Source: an uncultured Acetobacteraceae bacterium (GTDB taxonomy: Bacteria; Pseudomonadota; Alphaproteobacteria; Acetobacterales; Acetobacteraceae). Taken from it: a stretch of DNA of 56,164 bases. The notes under the pieces were generated by a model. The model did not search any database. It saw only the letters and a list, made by a program, of their open reading frames with translations, and was not told where the DNA came from. Position 1 is the stretch's first letter. Each line of letters starts with the position of its first letter. Positions 1 to 10,857 of the stretch are shown here, piece after piece. The position numbers were made by a program, and so were the translations under genes. The stretch lies in contig CALMVO010000026.1 in assembly GCA_937873205.1 (NCBI GenBank), forward strand, positions 1-56,164. Reading direction: 5' to 3'.

Positions 1-2
1 AC

Positions 3-49
3 GAGCATCTTTATCCGATCGAACGAGTCCGTTCGATCGGATGATGCTC
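3..49 (-). terminator. Long hairpin at the 3' end of the MFS gene
   Basis: A 13-bp perfect inverted repeat (13-25 with 30-42, 4-nt loop) is extended by a second 7-bp pair (3-9 with 43-49) across a TTT bulge. The right arm reaches the stop codon of the minus-strand MFS gene. There is no clear U-tract, so it may be a processing or REP-like hairpin rather than a classic terminator. Confidence 0.5.
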
Positions 50-1344
50 TAGCTGCCTGCGCCCTCCAGCCGGTCGAGCCGGCGCAGCGACGGGAACAGC
101 CGCATCCAGACCGCTGCCACGACCAGCGTGCCGACGCCGCCCAGCACCACGGCGGGCGTGGTGCCGACCAGGGCGGCCAGGCTGCCGCTCTCGAACTCGC
201 CGAGCTGGTTCGAAGTGGTGATGAACAGCAGGTTCACCGCCGACACCCGGCCGCGCATTTCCTCGGGCGTGCCGAGCTGCACCAGCGTCGAGCGGATCAC
301 CACGCTGACCACGTCCGCCGCCCCCAGCACAACCATCGCCGCGATCGACAGCCACAGCGAGCGCGACAGCCCGAATACGATGGTGGCGATCCCGAACACC
401 GCCACCGCACCGAACATCAGCGGTCCGGCGCGGCCACGAACCGGCCGGCGCGCCAGCAGCAGCGAGATCGCCAGCGCGCCGACTGCCGGCGAGGCCCGCA
501 GCAGCCCCAGCGCCAGCGGGCTGCCGTGCAGGATGTCGAGCGCATAGACCGGCAGCAGCGCGGTGGCGCCGCCGAACAGCACCGCGAACAGGTCGAGCGA
601 GATGGCGCCCAGGACCCGCGGCCGCGAGCGGATGAAGGCCAGCCCGCCGAACACCGCGCGGAGCGTGACCGGTCCGCGCGGCCGCGGCGGCTGCTCCAGC
701 CGGATGACCAGGATGGCCAGCGCCGCCAGCAGGAACATCGCGGTGCAGACCAGGTAGGCGATGCTCGGGCCGGCCATGTAGAGCAGGCCGCCCGCCGCCG
801 GGCCGACGATGGTGACGGTCTGGAACAGCGACGCGCTGAGTGCCGCGGCGCGGCTGAACAGCGCCGGCGGCACCAGGCTCGGCAGAAGCGCCTGCAGGCT
901 CGGCCCCTCGAACGCCTTGGCGGCGCCGAACAGCGCCACCGCGCCGTAGATCATGCCGGGCGCCAGCGCGTGCCAGGCTGTACCCAACGCCAGCCCCAGC
1001 CCGCACACCGCCTCGACCGCCTGACAGGCCATGACGACGCGGCGGCGGTCGAACCGATCGGCGACCTGGCCGCCCACGAACAGCAGCGCCAGCATCGGAA
1101 GAAACTGCGACAGGCCGATCAGACCCAGCGTCAGCGGCGAGTGCGTGAGCTGGTAGGCGTTCCAGCCGATCGCCACCGCCTGGATCTGGTAGCCGAGCGA
1201 CGACAGCGACCGGCTGAGCAGGAAACCCGCCAGCCCCGGATGGCGCAGCAGCGAGACGTGGGCGTCGGCCGCTCCCGACGCCCGGGTCTCAAGGCCCGAC
1301 AAGGGATGGCCTGCGCCGTCTGGCCTGGTAGGCGACGTTGGCAC
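49..1344 (-). CDS. MFS transporter (DHA3/EntS-like)
   Basis: A 431-aa inner-membrane protein with the 12-helix pattern of the major facilitator superfamily. Sequence seen: a loop 2-3 motif GGQVADRFDRRRVV near residues 90-105 and a second cytoplasmic repeat. The order and motifs resemble the DHA3 group, which includes enterobactin exporter EntS and macrolide exporters; the substrate cannot be told. The GTG start overlaps the end of the upstream Bcr/CflA-like gene by 56 bp, so the two are probably translationally coupled, but the first 40 residues are hydrophilic and the true start may be downstream. It is the last gene of a minus-strand run starting at ctaA. Confidence 0.85.
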   Translation of the reverse strand: MPTSPTRPDGAGHPLSGLETRASGAADAHVSLLRHPGLAGFLLSRSLSSLGYQIQAVAIGWNAYQLTHSPLTLGLIGLSQFLPMLALLFVGGQVADRFDRRRVVMACQAVEAVCGLGLALGTAWHALAPGMIYGAVALFGAAKAFEGPSLQALLPSLVPPALFSRAAALSASLFQTVTIVGPAAGGLLYMAGPSIAYLVCTAMFLLAALAILVIRLEQPPRPRGPVTLRAVFGGLAFIRSRPRVLGAISLDLFAVLFGGATALLPVYALDILHGSPLALGLLRASPAVGALAISLLLARRPVRGRAGPLMFGAVAVFGIATIVFGLSRSLWLSIAAMVVLGAADVVSVVIRSTLVQLGTPEEMRGRVSAVNLLFITTSNQLGEFESGSLAALVGTTPAVVLGGVGTLVVAAVWMRLFPSLRRLDRLEGAGS

Positions 1345-2560
1345 CGGCGGCCCCGGCCAGGATCAGCAGCGCGGTCGGGACCATGCTGACCGTGGCGAAA
1401 ATCCCCAGCAGCAGGCCGCTCACCGCACCGAACGAGAACTGCAGCGTCCCCAGCATCGCCGAGGCGCTGCCGGCGTGGCGGGCGTGCGCACCCAGCGCCA
1501 GCACGGTGGCGTTGGGGGAGAGGAAACCGATCGAGCCCATCACCCAGGCGATCGGCAGGGCCGTGAACAGCAGGCTGTAGTGGACGCTGGCAAGCCCGGT
1601 CAGCACGACGAAGATCAGCAGCAGCGCCGCCCCGGTGAGCGAGGCCATGCCCAGCGCCAGCATGCGGCCCACCCCCATCCGCATCACCACCCGGGCGTTC
1701 AGCTGCGTCGCCAGGATGTAGAAGGCGGCATTGATGCCGAACATCATGCCGAAGCCGAGCGGACTGAAGTGCAGGATCCGCTCGAAGATCACCGGCGTGC
1801 CCGACAGGTAGGCGAACACGACGAAGCTGGCGCAGCCGCAGATGCAGCTGTTGACCAGGAATGCCCGCTCGCCCAGGATTTCGGCATAGCGGCCGAGCAC
1901 TTGGAGCGGGCCGAGCCGCAGCCGGTAGTGCGGTGGCAGCGTGTCCGGCAGGGCGAACTGGACCGCCGCCATGCAGATGACGCCATAGAGGATGGCGATG
2001 ACGAAGATCCAGCGCCAGCCGACCATGGTGAGCACCAGCGCGCCCAGCATCGGAGCCAGCATCGGCACCACCCCCAGCACCAGGGTGAGCTGCGACATCA
2101 GCCGCGCGGCGGCATCGCCGGTGGCGACGTCGCGCACGATGGCGCGCGGGATCACCATGCCGGCCGAACCGCCGATCGCCGCCAGTATGCGGCAGGCGCT
2201 GAAGCTCCAGACGTCATGGCTGAGGATGCAGCCGAGCGTGCCGGCCAGGTAGATCGCGAGCCCGACCAGCAGCGGCGCGCGACGGCCCCAGCGGTCGGAG
2301 GCCGGGCCCTGGCTGAACTGGCCGATCGCCAGCCCGATGAACCAGGCCGCCAGCGTGATCTGTCCGGAGCCGCCGGTGCCCAGCGCCGCGTCAAGTTCCG
2401 GGAACGCCGGCAGGTACATGTCGGTGGAGAGCGGTCCAACGGCGCTGAGCGCTCCCAGCAGCACGATCAGCCAGACCGGCATGCGGCCCTGCAGCAGAAG
2501 CGCACGGGTCCGCTCGGGGCCGCGGGTTCGGGCCACGACCGCCGCCGCCTGGGGAAGCAC
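1289..2560 (-). CDS. Multidrug effflux MFS transporter, Bcr/CflA family
   Basis: A 423-aa 12-TM efflux protein. The first helix region LSTDMYLPAFPEL, the loop 2-3 motif GPASDRWGRRAPLL and the helix 5 region VLGVVPMLAPMLG are typical of Bcr/CflA drug-proton antiporters. The annotated GTG start lies 17 bp after tldD. An ATG 26 codons later (position 2482), with AGGG in front and directly before the first helix, is a likely better start. The substrate is unknown. It sits in an apparent operon with tldD and ctaA, with no obvious functional link. Confidence 0.88.
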   Translation of the reverse strand: MLPQAAAVVARTRGPERTRALLLQGRMPVWLIVLLGALSAVGPLSTDMYLPAFPELDAALGTGGSGQITLAAWFIGLAIGQFSQGPASDRWGRRAPLLVGLAIYLAGTLGCILSHDVWSFSACRILAAIGGSAGMVIPRAIVRDVATGDAAARLMSQLTLVLGVVPMLAPMLGALVLTMVGWRWIFVIAILYGVICMAAVQFALPDTLPPHYRLRLGPLQVLGRYAEILGERAFLVNSCICGCASFVVFAYLSGTPVIFERILHFSPLGFGMMFGINAAFYILATQLNARVVMRMGVGRMLALGMASLTGAALLLIFVVLTGLASVHYSLLFTALPIAWVMGSIGFLSPNATVLALGAHARHAGSASAMLGTLQFSFGAVSGLLLGIFATVSMVPTALLILAGAAGANVAYQARRRRPSLVGP

Positions 2561-2577
2561 GGGGATCGGCGGCCGGC

Positions 2578-4017
2578 TCAGGCGCCGGTGCCGCCGACGG
2601 TGAGGCCCGTCATCTTCAACGTCGGCTGACCGACGCCGACCGGCACGCCCTGGCCGTTCTTGCCGCAGGTGCCGATGCCGGGATCGAGTGCGAGGTCGTT
2701 GCCGATCATGCTGACTTTGGTCATGGCGTCCGGGCCGTTGCCGATCAGCGTGGCGCCGCGCACCGGCGCGGTGACGCGGCCATCCTCGATCAGGTAGGCC
2801 TCGCTGGCCGCGAACACGAACTTGCCGGACGTGATGTCGACGGCGCCGCCGCCGAAATTGACGGCATACAGTCCGCGCTTCACCGAGCGGATCATCTCGT
2901 CGGGCGTGTGGCCGCCGTTCAGCATCACGGTGTTGGTCATGCGCGGCATCGGCATGTGCGCGTAGGACTGCCGGCGGCCGTTGCCGGTCGGCGCCACGTT
3001 CATCAGCCGCGCGTTCATGCGGTCCTGGATATAGCCGGTGAGGATGCCGTCCTCGATCATCACGGTACGGCCGGCGGGCGTGCCCTCGTCGTCGACGGTG
3101 AGGCTGCCGCGGCGGTCGGGCAGGGTGCCGTCATCGACCACGGTGACGCCCGGGGACGCCACCCGCTGCCCGATCAGCCCGGCGAAGGCCGAGGTGCCCT
3201 TGCGGTTGAAGTCGCCCTCGAGCCCGTGGCCGACCGCCTCGTGCAGCAGGATGCCGGGCCAGCCGGAGCCGAGCACAACCTCCATCTCGCCCGCCGGCGC
3301 CGGCACGCTGTCGAGCTTGACCAGGGCCTGGCGCAGCGCCTCGTCGGCCGCGTGCTTCCAGCTGCCCTCGCCCAGCACGCGGGAGAACTCGTGGCGGCCG
3401 CCAGCGCCGTAGCTGCCGCTCTCGCGATGGCCGTCCCGCTCCACCACCACCGACACGTTGAGCCGCACCAGCGGTCGGATGTCGGCGACCCGACCGCCGC
3501 CGGCGCGCAGGATCTGTACCGCCTGCCACTCGGCGGCGAGCGAAGCCATCACCTGCACCACCCGGCTGTCGGCGGCGCGGGCGTAGGCGTCGATCTCCGA
3601 CAGCAACGCAGCGCGCACGGCGAATTCGGCCTCGCGCAGCGGGTTGGCGTCGCCATACAGGTGGGCGTTGGTGAGCCGCGGCGGGTCGGCAGCCACGCCG
3701 CTGCGGCCGCGGCGAACCCCGCCCACGGTCGTGGCCGCCCGCAGCAGCGCGCTCTCGCTGATCTCGTCCGAATGCGCGTAGCCGGCCTCCTCGCCCAGCA
3801 CCGCGCGTAGGCCGAAGCCGGACGAGGTATCGAAGCTGGCCGAGCGGATTACGCCCTCCTCCAGGCTGATGAACTCGCTCTCGCGGTACTCCAGGAACAG
3901 CTCGCCGTCATCGGTGCCGGCGAGCGCTTCGCCCAGGATGCGCTCGGCGCCGGCACGGTCGAGCGTGGCGCCGGGGCGGTCGAAGAACAGCTCGTCGGTG
4001 GTGGCCAGCGCGCTCAT
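2578..4017 (-). CDS. tldD: Metalloprotease TldD
   Basis: A 479-aa cytosolic TldD/PmbA-family zinc protease subunit. The family works as a TldD-TldE heterodimer that degrades unfolded peptides and matures or destroys small antibiotic or toxin peptides. The metal-binding HEAVGH motif is at residues 259-264, followed by [10 protein letters not shown]. The C-terminal glycine-rich segment ([11 protein letters not shown]) is conserved in TldD. The ATG start overlaps the ctaA stop as ATGA, so the long in-frame extension upstream, which shadows ctaA, is not used. No tldE/pmbA partner is in the window. Confidence 0.95.
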   Translation of the reverse strand: MSALATTDELFFDRPGATLDRAGAERILGEALAGTDDGELFLEYRESEFISLEEGVIRSASFDTSSGFGLRAVLGEEAGYAHSDEISESALLRAATTVGGVRRGRSGVAADPPRLTNAHLYGDANPLREAEFAVRAALLSEIDAYARAADSRVVQVMASLAAEWQAVQILRAGGGRVADIRPLVRLNVSVVVERDGHRESGSYGAGGRHEFSRVLGEGSWKHAADEALRQALVKLDSVPAPAGEMEVVLGSGWPGILLHEAVGHGLEGDFNRKGTSAFAGLIGQRVASPGVTVVDDGTLPDRRGSLTVDDEGTPAGRTVMIEDGILTGYIQDRMNARLMNVAPTGNGRRQSYAHMPMPRMTNTVMLNGGHTPDEMIRSVKRGLYAVNFGGGAVDITSGKFVFAASEAYLIEDGRVTAPVRGATLIGNGPDAMTKVSMIGNDLALDPGIGTCGKNGQGVPVGVGQPTLKMTGLTVGGTGA

Positions 4018-5156
4018 GGTGTTCCGATCGTGGAGGGCCGCGCGCCGCGCAGGCGGTGCATGGCGAACAGGGTGACGCTCAGCAGGATAGCGGCGAATGT
4101 CTGGTGCAGCGTGCCGGCCCACACCGGCACCACCAGCAACAGGGTGGTGACGCCCAGCGCGTACTGCGCCAGCACCCCCCAGCCGAGCAGCATCAGCGCG
4201 TCGTGCGCCGGCTTCGGCAGCCCGCTCCGCAGTCCCACCAGCAGCGTGGCGCCGACGGTGAGCACGGTGAGCGTCGCCAGCACGCGATGGTCGAACTGCA
4301 CCGCGGCCAGATTCTGGAACCAGTTGCGCCAGAACGGATGCAGGCTGGCATAGCCGGACGGGATCAGGTGCCCGCCCATGTCCGGATAGGTGTTGTAGAC
4401 GAAGCCGGCATGCGTGCCCGCGGTGAAGCCCCCGGCGACCACGGTGACAGCCAGCGCGCAGGCCGCCGACGCTACCAGCCGGCGCGTCCATGCGGCACCC
4501 GGCGTGCGGGCGATCGCCAGCGGCACCGGCCAGCGCACCGAGAAGGCGGTCCACAGGATCGCCGCGTAGAGCGCGAAGGCGAAGCACAGGTGCAACACCA
4601 GCTTGGACGGCGCCACCGCCACGCTGTTCGGGTCGAAGCCCGACGCCACCATGAACCAGCCGATCGCGCCCTGCAGACCGCCCAGCACGAAGAACAGCAG
4701 CAGGCGGGCAATGAGGCGCGGCCCGATCGCTCGCCTCGCCGCGAACACGACCAGCGGCACGATCAGCACGATGCCGATCATCCGAGCCCAGAAACGGTGG
4801 ATCCACTCCAGCCAGAAGATGTGCTGGAACCCGGCGAGCCCGAAGCCCTGGTGCTCGAGCCGGTATTGCGGGATCCGCTGGTAGAGCGCGAACAGGTGCT
4901 CCCACTGCGCGTGGGTGAGCGGCGGTACGATGCCCGAGAGCGGCGCCCACTCCATGATCGACAGCCCCGACCCGGTCAGCCGGGTGGCGCCACCGAGCGC
5001 GATCATGCCCAGTAGCATGAAGCAGATCGCGAACAGCCACCACGACACGTGCCGGCGGATGCGGTCCGATCCCACGGCCAGTGCGGCCGGCGTGCTGTCG
5101 ACCAACGCGGACGCGCGCGGCTGACGGCCGGGGGAAACGATCGCGTCGGAGGGCAT
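4014..5156 (-). CDS. ctaA: Heme A synthase (COX15/CtaA)
   Basis: A 380-aa integral membrane protein that oxidises the C8 methyl of heme O to the formyl group of heme A for aa3-type oxidases. It shows about eight hydrophobic segments in two homologous halves. The family histidine ligands are visible: EWIHRFWAR and LVLHLCFAF in the first half, FDHRVLA and [11 protein letters not shown] in the second. It is the first gene of the minus-strand run and overlaps tldD by 4 bp. Its presence implies that the organism makes a heme-A-containing terminal oxidase. Confidence 0.95.
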   Translation of the reverse strand: MPSDAIVSPGRQPRASALVDSTPAALAVGSDRIRRHVSWWLFAICFMLLGMIALGGATRLTGSGLSIMEWAPLSGIVPPLTHAQWEHLFALYQRIPQYRLEHQGFGLAGFQHIFWLEWIHRFWARMIGIVLIVPLVVFAARRAIGPRLIARLLLFFVLGGLQGAIGWFMVASGFDPNSVAVAPSKLVLHLCFAFALYAAILWTAFSVRWPVPLAIARTPGAAWTRRLVASAACALAVTVVAGGFTAGTHAGFVYNTYPDMGGHLIPSGYASLHPFWRNWFQNLAAVQFDHRVLATLTVLTVGATLLVGLRSGLPKPAHDALMLLGWGVLAQYALGVTTLLLVVPVWAGTLHQTFAAILLSVTLFAMHRLRGARPSTIGTP

Positions 5157-5265
5157 GACGATGATTTAAGGTGGCCGGGGGCGGTCCTGCAAGGGACGCG
5201 CCCCGCCGCGGCCAGGCGATCCTCAACGACCAGCTCCGCGCAGGCCGTGCCGGGGCCGGCTGCTT

Positions 5266-6021
5266 GTGCTCGGCGGTCCGCCGATGCTACCGGCCGAGTG
5301 CATGCGCGTCCTCCCGCCCGCCCGTCCGGATCTCGCGGTGCTGACGCCCCTTCGGGAGGCCGTGCCGGCCCCGCCCGTCACGCTGCGCCGGCTGCTCCGG
5401 CCGACCCTGCTGCTGCTGGGGCTGCTGGTGACGGGCCTGCTGCTGCGGCGGCTGCCGGGCGCCGAGGGCGGGCTGCTGCCCGCGGTCGAGGTGCTGCGGC
5501 ACGGGACGGAGGGCCGGCTGCTGTTCCTGCTGGCCGGCACTCTTATCTGTACCGTAGGCATGCCGCGGCAGGCCGTGTGCTTCGCCGGCGGCATCGCCTA
5601 CGGACTGCTGCCCGGCATCGTCTTGTCGAGCCTCGCCACCCTGTTCGGCTGCCTGCTCGGCTTTCTCTGGGCGCGGCTGGCCGGCCGCGACTGGGCCCGG
5701 AGACGGCTCGCGGCCCGCGCCGGCGGCTGGCTGGCGCGCCTCGACCGGCTGGTCTCGGCGCGGCCGTTCGGCACCATCCTGACCGTCCGCCTGCTGCCGG
5801 TCGGCAGCAGCCTGGCCCTCAACCTGGCCGCCGGCGTACTTGGCGTGCGGACGCTGCCGTTCGCCGCCGCGACCCTGCTCGGAAGCCTGCCGCAGACGGT
5901 GATCTTCACCCTGCTCGGCGGTGGCACCCGTATCGGCCACGGCGCCCAGATCCTGATCGCCATGGCATTGTTCGTGGCTTCAGGAGTTGTGGGACTGCGT
6001 CTGCTGCGGGCGCGGCGCTGA
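5266..6021 (+). CDS. TVP38/TMEM64 family (DedA-like) membrane protein
   Basis: A polytopic membrane protein of up to 251 aa. The conserved central block (CFAGGIAYGLLPGIVLSS, then LLPVGSSLALNLAAGVLGV and LGSLPQTVIF) matches the TVP38/TMEM64 (SNARE-associated, DedA-superfamily) domain, associated with lipid scrambling or membrane homeostasis. Three starts are possible: GTG 5266, ATG 5284 and ATG 5302; none has a strong ribosome site. It is divergent from ctaA, and its stop codon runs directly into a repeat element. Confidence 0.8.
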   Translation: MLGGPPMLPAECMRVLPPARPDLAVLTPLREAVPAPPVTLRRLLRPTLLLLGLLVTGLLLRRLPGAEGGLLPAVEVLRHGTEGRLLFLLAGTLICTVGMPRQAVCFAGGIAYGLLPGIVLSSLATLFGCLLGFLWARLAGRDWARRRLAARAGGWLARLDRLVSARPFGTILTVRLLPVGSSLALNLAAGVLGVRTLPFAAATLLGSLPQTVIFTLLGGGTRIGHGAQILIAMALFVASGVVGLRLLRARR

Positions 6022-6160
6022 AGGCCAGGGGCTCTACCCCTGACCCCGCCGAAGGCTCGCCTTTTGGAAACCACTTACAAGAAGGGTTCCAAGGGCCGTC
6101 GTGCGTCAGCACGCTGCGCGTGACGCCCTCGGGCGCGGTCCAAGGCAGAGCCCTGGCCTT
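6021..6160. repeat. Double-hairpin repeat, two copies head to head
   Basis: The first copy (6021-6076) runs on the plus strand from AAGGCCAGGGG to GGAAACCACTT. The second (6082-6160) is inverted, beginning with a complement of the same GGAACC end and finishing with CCCTGGCCTT. The inverted copy carries a 27-nt palindromic insert (GTCACGC...GCACGAC) in its second hairpin. It starts at the last base of the upstream stop codon. The other copies are at 12334, 14987, 20973, 23004 and 53528. Confidence 0.85.
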
Positions 6161-6207
6161 GCCGGCCATAGGCCGACCGGCTAGAGCGAAGCCGCACAGG
6201 AGAGGCG

Positions 6208-6750
6208 GTGGCGATGCCTTTGGACGGCGAGGCGATCGACCTCAGGCAGCACATCCGCGGCATCCCGGATTTTCCAAAGCCCGGTATCCTGTTCTACGAC
6301 ATCTCGACCCTGCTCCGGAACGCCGATGCCTGGCAGGTGGCGGTGGGCCGTCTCGCTCGGGCGGTGGCCCCGGCTCGGCCCGATCTGCTGGCGGGCGTCG
6401 AATCGCGCGGCTTCCTGATGGCGGCTCCGCTGGCCAGCAAGCTCGGCTGCGGCTTCCTGATGCTGCGCAAGCCAGGCAAGCTGCCGGGCGAGACCGTCTC
6501 GCTCAGCTACGACCTCGAATACGGCAGCGATAGCCTTCAAATACAGGCGGACGCGATCCGGCCTGGGCAACGCGTGGTGGTGGTCGACGACCTGCTGGCG
6601 ACCGGCGGCACGCTGGCGGCTTCGGTGGCGCTGCTGCGCAAGGTCGGCGCCGAGGTCGCGGCGGTGGCCGTCCTGATCGAGCTCCTCTCGCTGCGTGGCC
6701 GCGAGCGGCTGGACGTGCCGGTCTCGGCGCTGGTCACCTACGAGTCGTAA
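6208..6750 (+). CDS. apt: Adenine phosphoribosyltransferase
   Basis: A 180-aa cytosolic purine-salvage enzyme converting adenine and PRPP to AMP. The PRPP-binding motif [13 protein letters not shown] spans residues 123-135, and the N-terminal [17 protein letters not shown] block is diagnostic of Apt. AGGAGAGG at 6198-6205 can serve GTG 6208 or ATG 6214; the two starts differ by two residues. It lies between a repeat element and sthA on the same strand. Confidence 0.97.
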   Translation: MAMPLDGEAIDLRQHIRGIPDFPKPGILFYDISTLLRNADAWQVAVGRLARAVAPARPDLLAGVESRGFLMAAPLASKLGCGFLMLRKPGKLPGETVSLSYDLEYGSDSLQIQADAIRPGQRVVVVDDLLATGGTLAASVALLRKVGAEVAAVAVLIELLSLRGRERLDVPVSALVTYES

Positions 6751-6801
6751 AGGAATTCGTGCTTCATTGGCGAGCGTGACAGCCACCCGCAGGAGCCCGC
6801 C

Positions 6802-8253
6802 GTGATCCGGGACTACGACCTGATCGTGATCGGCAGCGGCCCGTCCGGCCGACGCGCGGCGGTGCAGGCCGCCAAGCTCGGCCGCTCGGTCCTGGTGGTC
6901 GAGCGCAACGCCCGGCTCGGCGGCGTCTCGGTGCATACCGGCACGATCCCGTCCAAGACGCTGCGCGAGACGGTTCTGAACCTCACCGGCTGGCGCGAGC
7001 GCGGCTTCTACGGGCTGGCCTACCGCGTGAAGCAGGACATCGCCGCCGGCGACCTCACCAACCGGCTCACCAAGACGCTTGACCACGAGGTCGAGGGCCT
7101 GAAGCACCAGTTCGTCCGCAACCACGTGCACATGCTGCACGGCGCCGCCCGCTTCCTCGACAGCCACCTGTTGGAAGTCACGATCGAGGCCGGCGAGACG
7201 GTGGTGCTGCGCGGCGAACGCATCGTGATCGCGGTCGGCACCAACCCGCACCGTCCAGAGAACATCCCGTTCGACGGCCGCACCGTGGTGGACAGCGACG
7301 GCATCATCGACTTGCAGAAGCTGCCGAACAGCCTGGCGGTGATCGGCGCCGGCGTTATCGGCGTCGAATACGCCACCATCTTCAGCGCGCTCGACGTGCG
7401 TGTGACGCTGATAGAGCCGCGCGAGAGCTTCCTCGATTTCATCGACCGCGAGTTGCTGGGCGAGTTCATCCACCAGTTGCGCGACCGCGGCGTGACGTTC
7501 CGGCTGGGCGACCCGGTTGAGGAGATCGTCATGGAGCACGGCCAGCCGGTGGTGATGCTGGCCGGGGGCCGCAGGGTGCGGGCCGAGATGGTGCTCTATA
7601 CCGCGGGCCGGGTCGGCGCCACCGACACGCTCGACCTCCCCCGCTGCGGGCTGGAGGTGGATTCCCGCGGCCGCCTGAAGGTGAACCCGCAGACCTTCCA
7701 GACCAGCGTGCCGCACATCTACGCCACCGGCGACGTGATCGGCTTCCCGAGTCTCGCCTCCACCTCGATGGAGCAGGGCCGCATCGCCGCCTGCCACGCC
7801 TTCGGCGAAAGCCTGCCGCCGGCGCCACGCTTCTTCCCCTACGGCATCTACTCGGTGCCGGAGATCTCCACCGTCGGCATGAGCGAGGAGGAGGTGCGGC
7901 GCCGCCACATCCCCTACGAGGTCGGCCTGGCGCGCTTCAGCGAGACCTCGCGCGGCCATATCATGGGCCTACAGGGCGGGCTGCTGAAGATGATCGTCTC
8001 GCTCAAGACGGCCAAGCTGCTCGGCGTGCACATCGTCGGCGAGGGCGCCACCGAGCTCGTGCACATCGGCCAGGCGGTGCTGAACCTGCACGGCACGCTC
8101 GACTACTTCCTGGAAAACACCTTCAACTACCCGACGCTGGCCGAGGCCTACAAGATCGCCGCGCTGGACGCCTGGAACCGCATGACGCCGCGCACCGTCG
8201 GGCGCGAGGAAGCGTCGATCGAGAACGCATCCACGGCCGAGGCGGCGGAATGA
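6802..8253 (+). CDS. sthA: Soluble (Si-specific) NAD(P)+ transhydrogenase
   Basis: A 483-aa flavoprotein that moves hydride between NADPH and NAD+. Seen: FAD motif GSGPSG at 11-16, NAD(P) motif GAGVIG at 182-187, and the second FAD-contacting segment YATGDVIGFPSLA. The redox Cys pair of lipoamide or mercuric reductases is missing (GTIPSK, with Thr49 where the second Cys would be), which is the hallmark of SthA/UdhA. The GTG start has AGGAG at 6791-6795. Together with an NADP-type isocitrate dehydrogenase in the same window, it points to active NADPH balancing. Confidence 0.95.
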   Translation: MIRDYDLIVIGSGPSGRRAAVQAAKLGRSVLVVERNARLGGVSVHTGTIPSKTLRETVLNLTGWRERGFYGLAYRVKQDIAAGDLTNRLTKTLDHEVEGLKHQFVRNHVHMLHGAARFLDSHLLEVTIEAGETVVLRGERIVIAVGTNPHRPENIPFDGRTVVDSDGIIDLQKLPNSLAVIGAGVIGVEYATIFSALDVRVTLIEPRESFLDFIDRELLGEFIHQLRDRGVTFRLGDPVEEIVMEHGQPVVMLAGGRRVRAEMVLYTAGRVGATDTLDLPRCGLEVDSRGRLKVNPQTFQTSVPHIYATGDVIGFPSLASTSMEQGRIAACHAFGESLPPAPRFFPYGIYSVPEISTVGMSEEEVRRRHIPYEVGLARFSETSRGHIMGLQGGLLKMIVSLKTAKLLGVHIVGEGATELVHIGQAVLNLHGTLDYFLENTFNYPTLAEAYKIAALDAWNRMTPRTVGREEASIENASTAEAAE

Positions 8254-8271
8254 TGCCCGTCTAAATCAGCA

Positions 8272-8293
8272 GCCCGTCGATGCATCGACGGGC
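8272..8293. repeat. Perfect 22-bp palindrome
   Basis: GCCCGTCGAT followed by GCATCGACGGGC is identical to its own reverse complement over 22 bp. It lies 18 bp after the sthA stop. It may be a terminator stem without a U-tract or a protein-binding palindrome; no second copy was noticed in the window. Confidence 0.6.
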
Positions 8294-8297
8294 GACG

Positions 8298-8326
8298 TTG
8301 TCATGATCAAATCGTTGCTGTAGCAT
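8298..8326 (+). promoter_or_regulatory. Candidate sigma-70 promoter of the lipoprotein gene
   Basis: TTGTCA and TAGCAT are separated by 17 bp, 30 bp before the lipoprotein start, inside an AT-rich stretch that contrasts with the surrounding DNA. The -10 matches the consensus at only four of six positions. Confidence 0.35.
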
Positions 8327-8355
8327 ATCGATAATCTATGAAGTAAGTTTATATA

Positions 8356-8958
8356 ATGAGACTCAAGCCTGCTACATGTGCGATGGCGAGGATCGTATCA
8401 AGCACGATCGGCAGGCATCTGAACGTTTTGGCCGGGCTGGTCCTGATGTCCTGCACGTCAACGGTAAAGGTTGACGAGGAGGTTGTTGATCATGGTTATC
8501 GGGGAACGCCGAAGCGACTGTTGGTCTTCGGTTCGCTCGACTCCGGCTTCTCCGATGCGGCAGCGAGCGCATTTCCTGGTGCGTTGAATGAAGTCATGGC
8601 ACGGTGCGGTGTCCAGTCGGAGGTTTTTGCGCCGAACCATCTGCAGCTTAACCCGGATGATACGCTGCGCAACATGGTGGCTTCTTTCCGACCTGATACG
8701 CTGCTGTTGATCCGTCAGAGCGTCCGGGAGAGCATCGACGGTGCCGTTCATTCCGGCACCTATGTCCTGACGTTGAAGGATCTCGCGACGAGGCGCGACA
8801 TCTGGACCGCTGTCATGCGGCTGTACGGGCCTTCCCCGCTCGTCTCCGATCGAAGCAAAGGGGCTGCCTCCTTTGCGGAGAAGATCATGGGACAGCTTGC
8901 CGGAGATAAGGTTCTGAAGGGATGCCCGTCGATCACGTCGGCAACGGAGACAGGCTAG
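8356..8958 (+). CDS. Predicted lipoprotein of unknown function
   Basis: A 200-aa protein with an N-terminal hydrophobic segment ending in LMSC (Cys33), a plausible lipobox for export and lipidation. An internal ATG at 8383 would give a more usual 23-residue signal. The mature part has no motif I recognise; it contains alternating hydrophobic strands such as RLLVFGSL and DTLLLIRQSV. Codon choice and base composition are less GC-rich than in sthA and accC on either side, which suggests separate origin or weak selection. Function not assigned. Confidence 0.65.
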   Translation: MRLKPATCAMARIVSSTIGRHLNVLAGLVLMSCTSTVKVDEEVVDHGYRGTPKRLLVFGSLDSGFSDAAASAFPGALNEVMARCGVQSEVFAPNHLQLNPDDTLRNMVASFRPDTLLLIRQSVRESIDGAVHSGTYVLTLKDLATRRDIWTAVMRLYGPSPLVSDRSKGAASFAEKIMGQLAGDKVLKGCPSITSATETG

Positions 8959-9032
8959 GACCTGTGGCGATCGACTTGTCGAAGCGGCGTAAGGCCCATC
9001 CATCAACCTGACACAAGGCGCATTTATGTAGC

Positions 9033-10376
<1,344 letters not shown>

Positions 10377-10401
10377 CAGCCTGTATCCGTTTGGCCGACT
10401 G

Positions 10402-10857
10402 TCACTCGATGACGGCCAGCACTTCGCCGAACTCGACCGGCGAGCCGGAGGTGACCAGCAGACGCGAGAGCGTTCCCGCACGCGGCGCCTTGATCTGGTT
10501 GAAGGTCTTCATCGCCTCAATCAGCATCAGGGTCTGGCCGGCAGTCACCGCATGGCCCTCGCTCACGAAGGCGGGCGCGTTCGGCTCCGGCGACAGGTAG
10601 GCGACGCCAACCATCGGGCTGGTGACGGCGCCCGGATGCTTGGAGAAGTCGGCGGTCGCGGCCGGCTCCGTAGCGAGGGCGGGCGCGCCGGCCAGACCCA
10701 TCGGCGGCGGCGCGTAGGCCTGCACGACCTGCGGGGCGGCCCGCACCACGCGGATCCGGCTGTCCTTCTCGGCGATCTCGATCTCGGTGAGGCCGGTCTC
10801 GTTCAGGATCTCGGCGAGGGCGCGGATCGCCTCGGCATCCACGGGCAGGCGGATCAT
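10402..10857 (-). CDS. accB: Biotin carboxyl carrier protein of acetyl-CoA carboxylase
   Basis: A 151-aa carrier of the biotin group. It has an N-terminal helical segment (1-35), a variable Pro/Ala linker (45-70) and a C-terminal biotinyl domain. The biotinylated lysine is Lys117 in EAMKTFN, where most homologues have EAMKxxN with Met after Lys. Its ATG overlaps the aroQ stop by 4 bp (ATGA), so the two are translationally coupled. Confidence 0.97.
   Translation of the reverse strand: MIRLPVDAEAIRALAEILNETGLTEIEIAEKDSRIRVVRAAPQVVQAYAPPPMGLAGAPALATEPAATADFSKHPGAVTSPMVGVAYLSPEPNAPAFVSEGHAVTAGQTLMLIEAMKTFNQIKAPRAGTLSRLLVTSGSPVEFGEVLAVIE

Noticed and set aside
2578-5226. 882-aa fusion of the tldD frame with an upstream reading
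   Set aside because: The N-terminal half is a shadow of ctaA; the ATGA overlap at 4014-4017 shows the real start of tldD.
5906-6169. Minus-strand 87-aa reading through the repeat at 6021-6160
   Set aside because: It is formed by the repeat itself and overlaps the TVP38-like gene; such readings are a known source of false hypothetical proteins.
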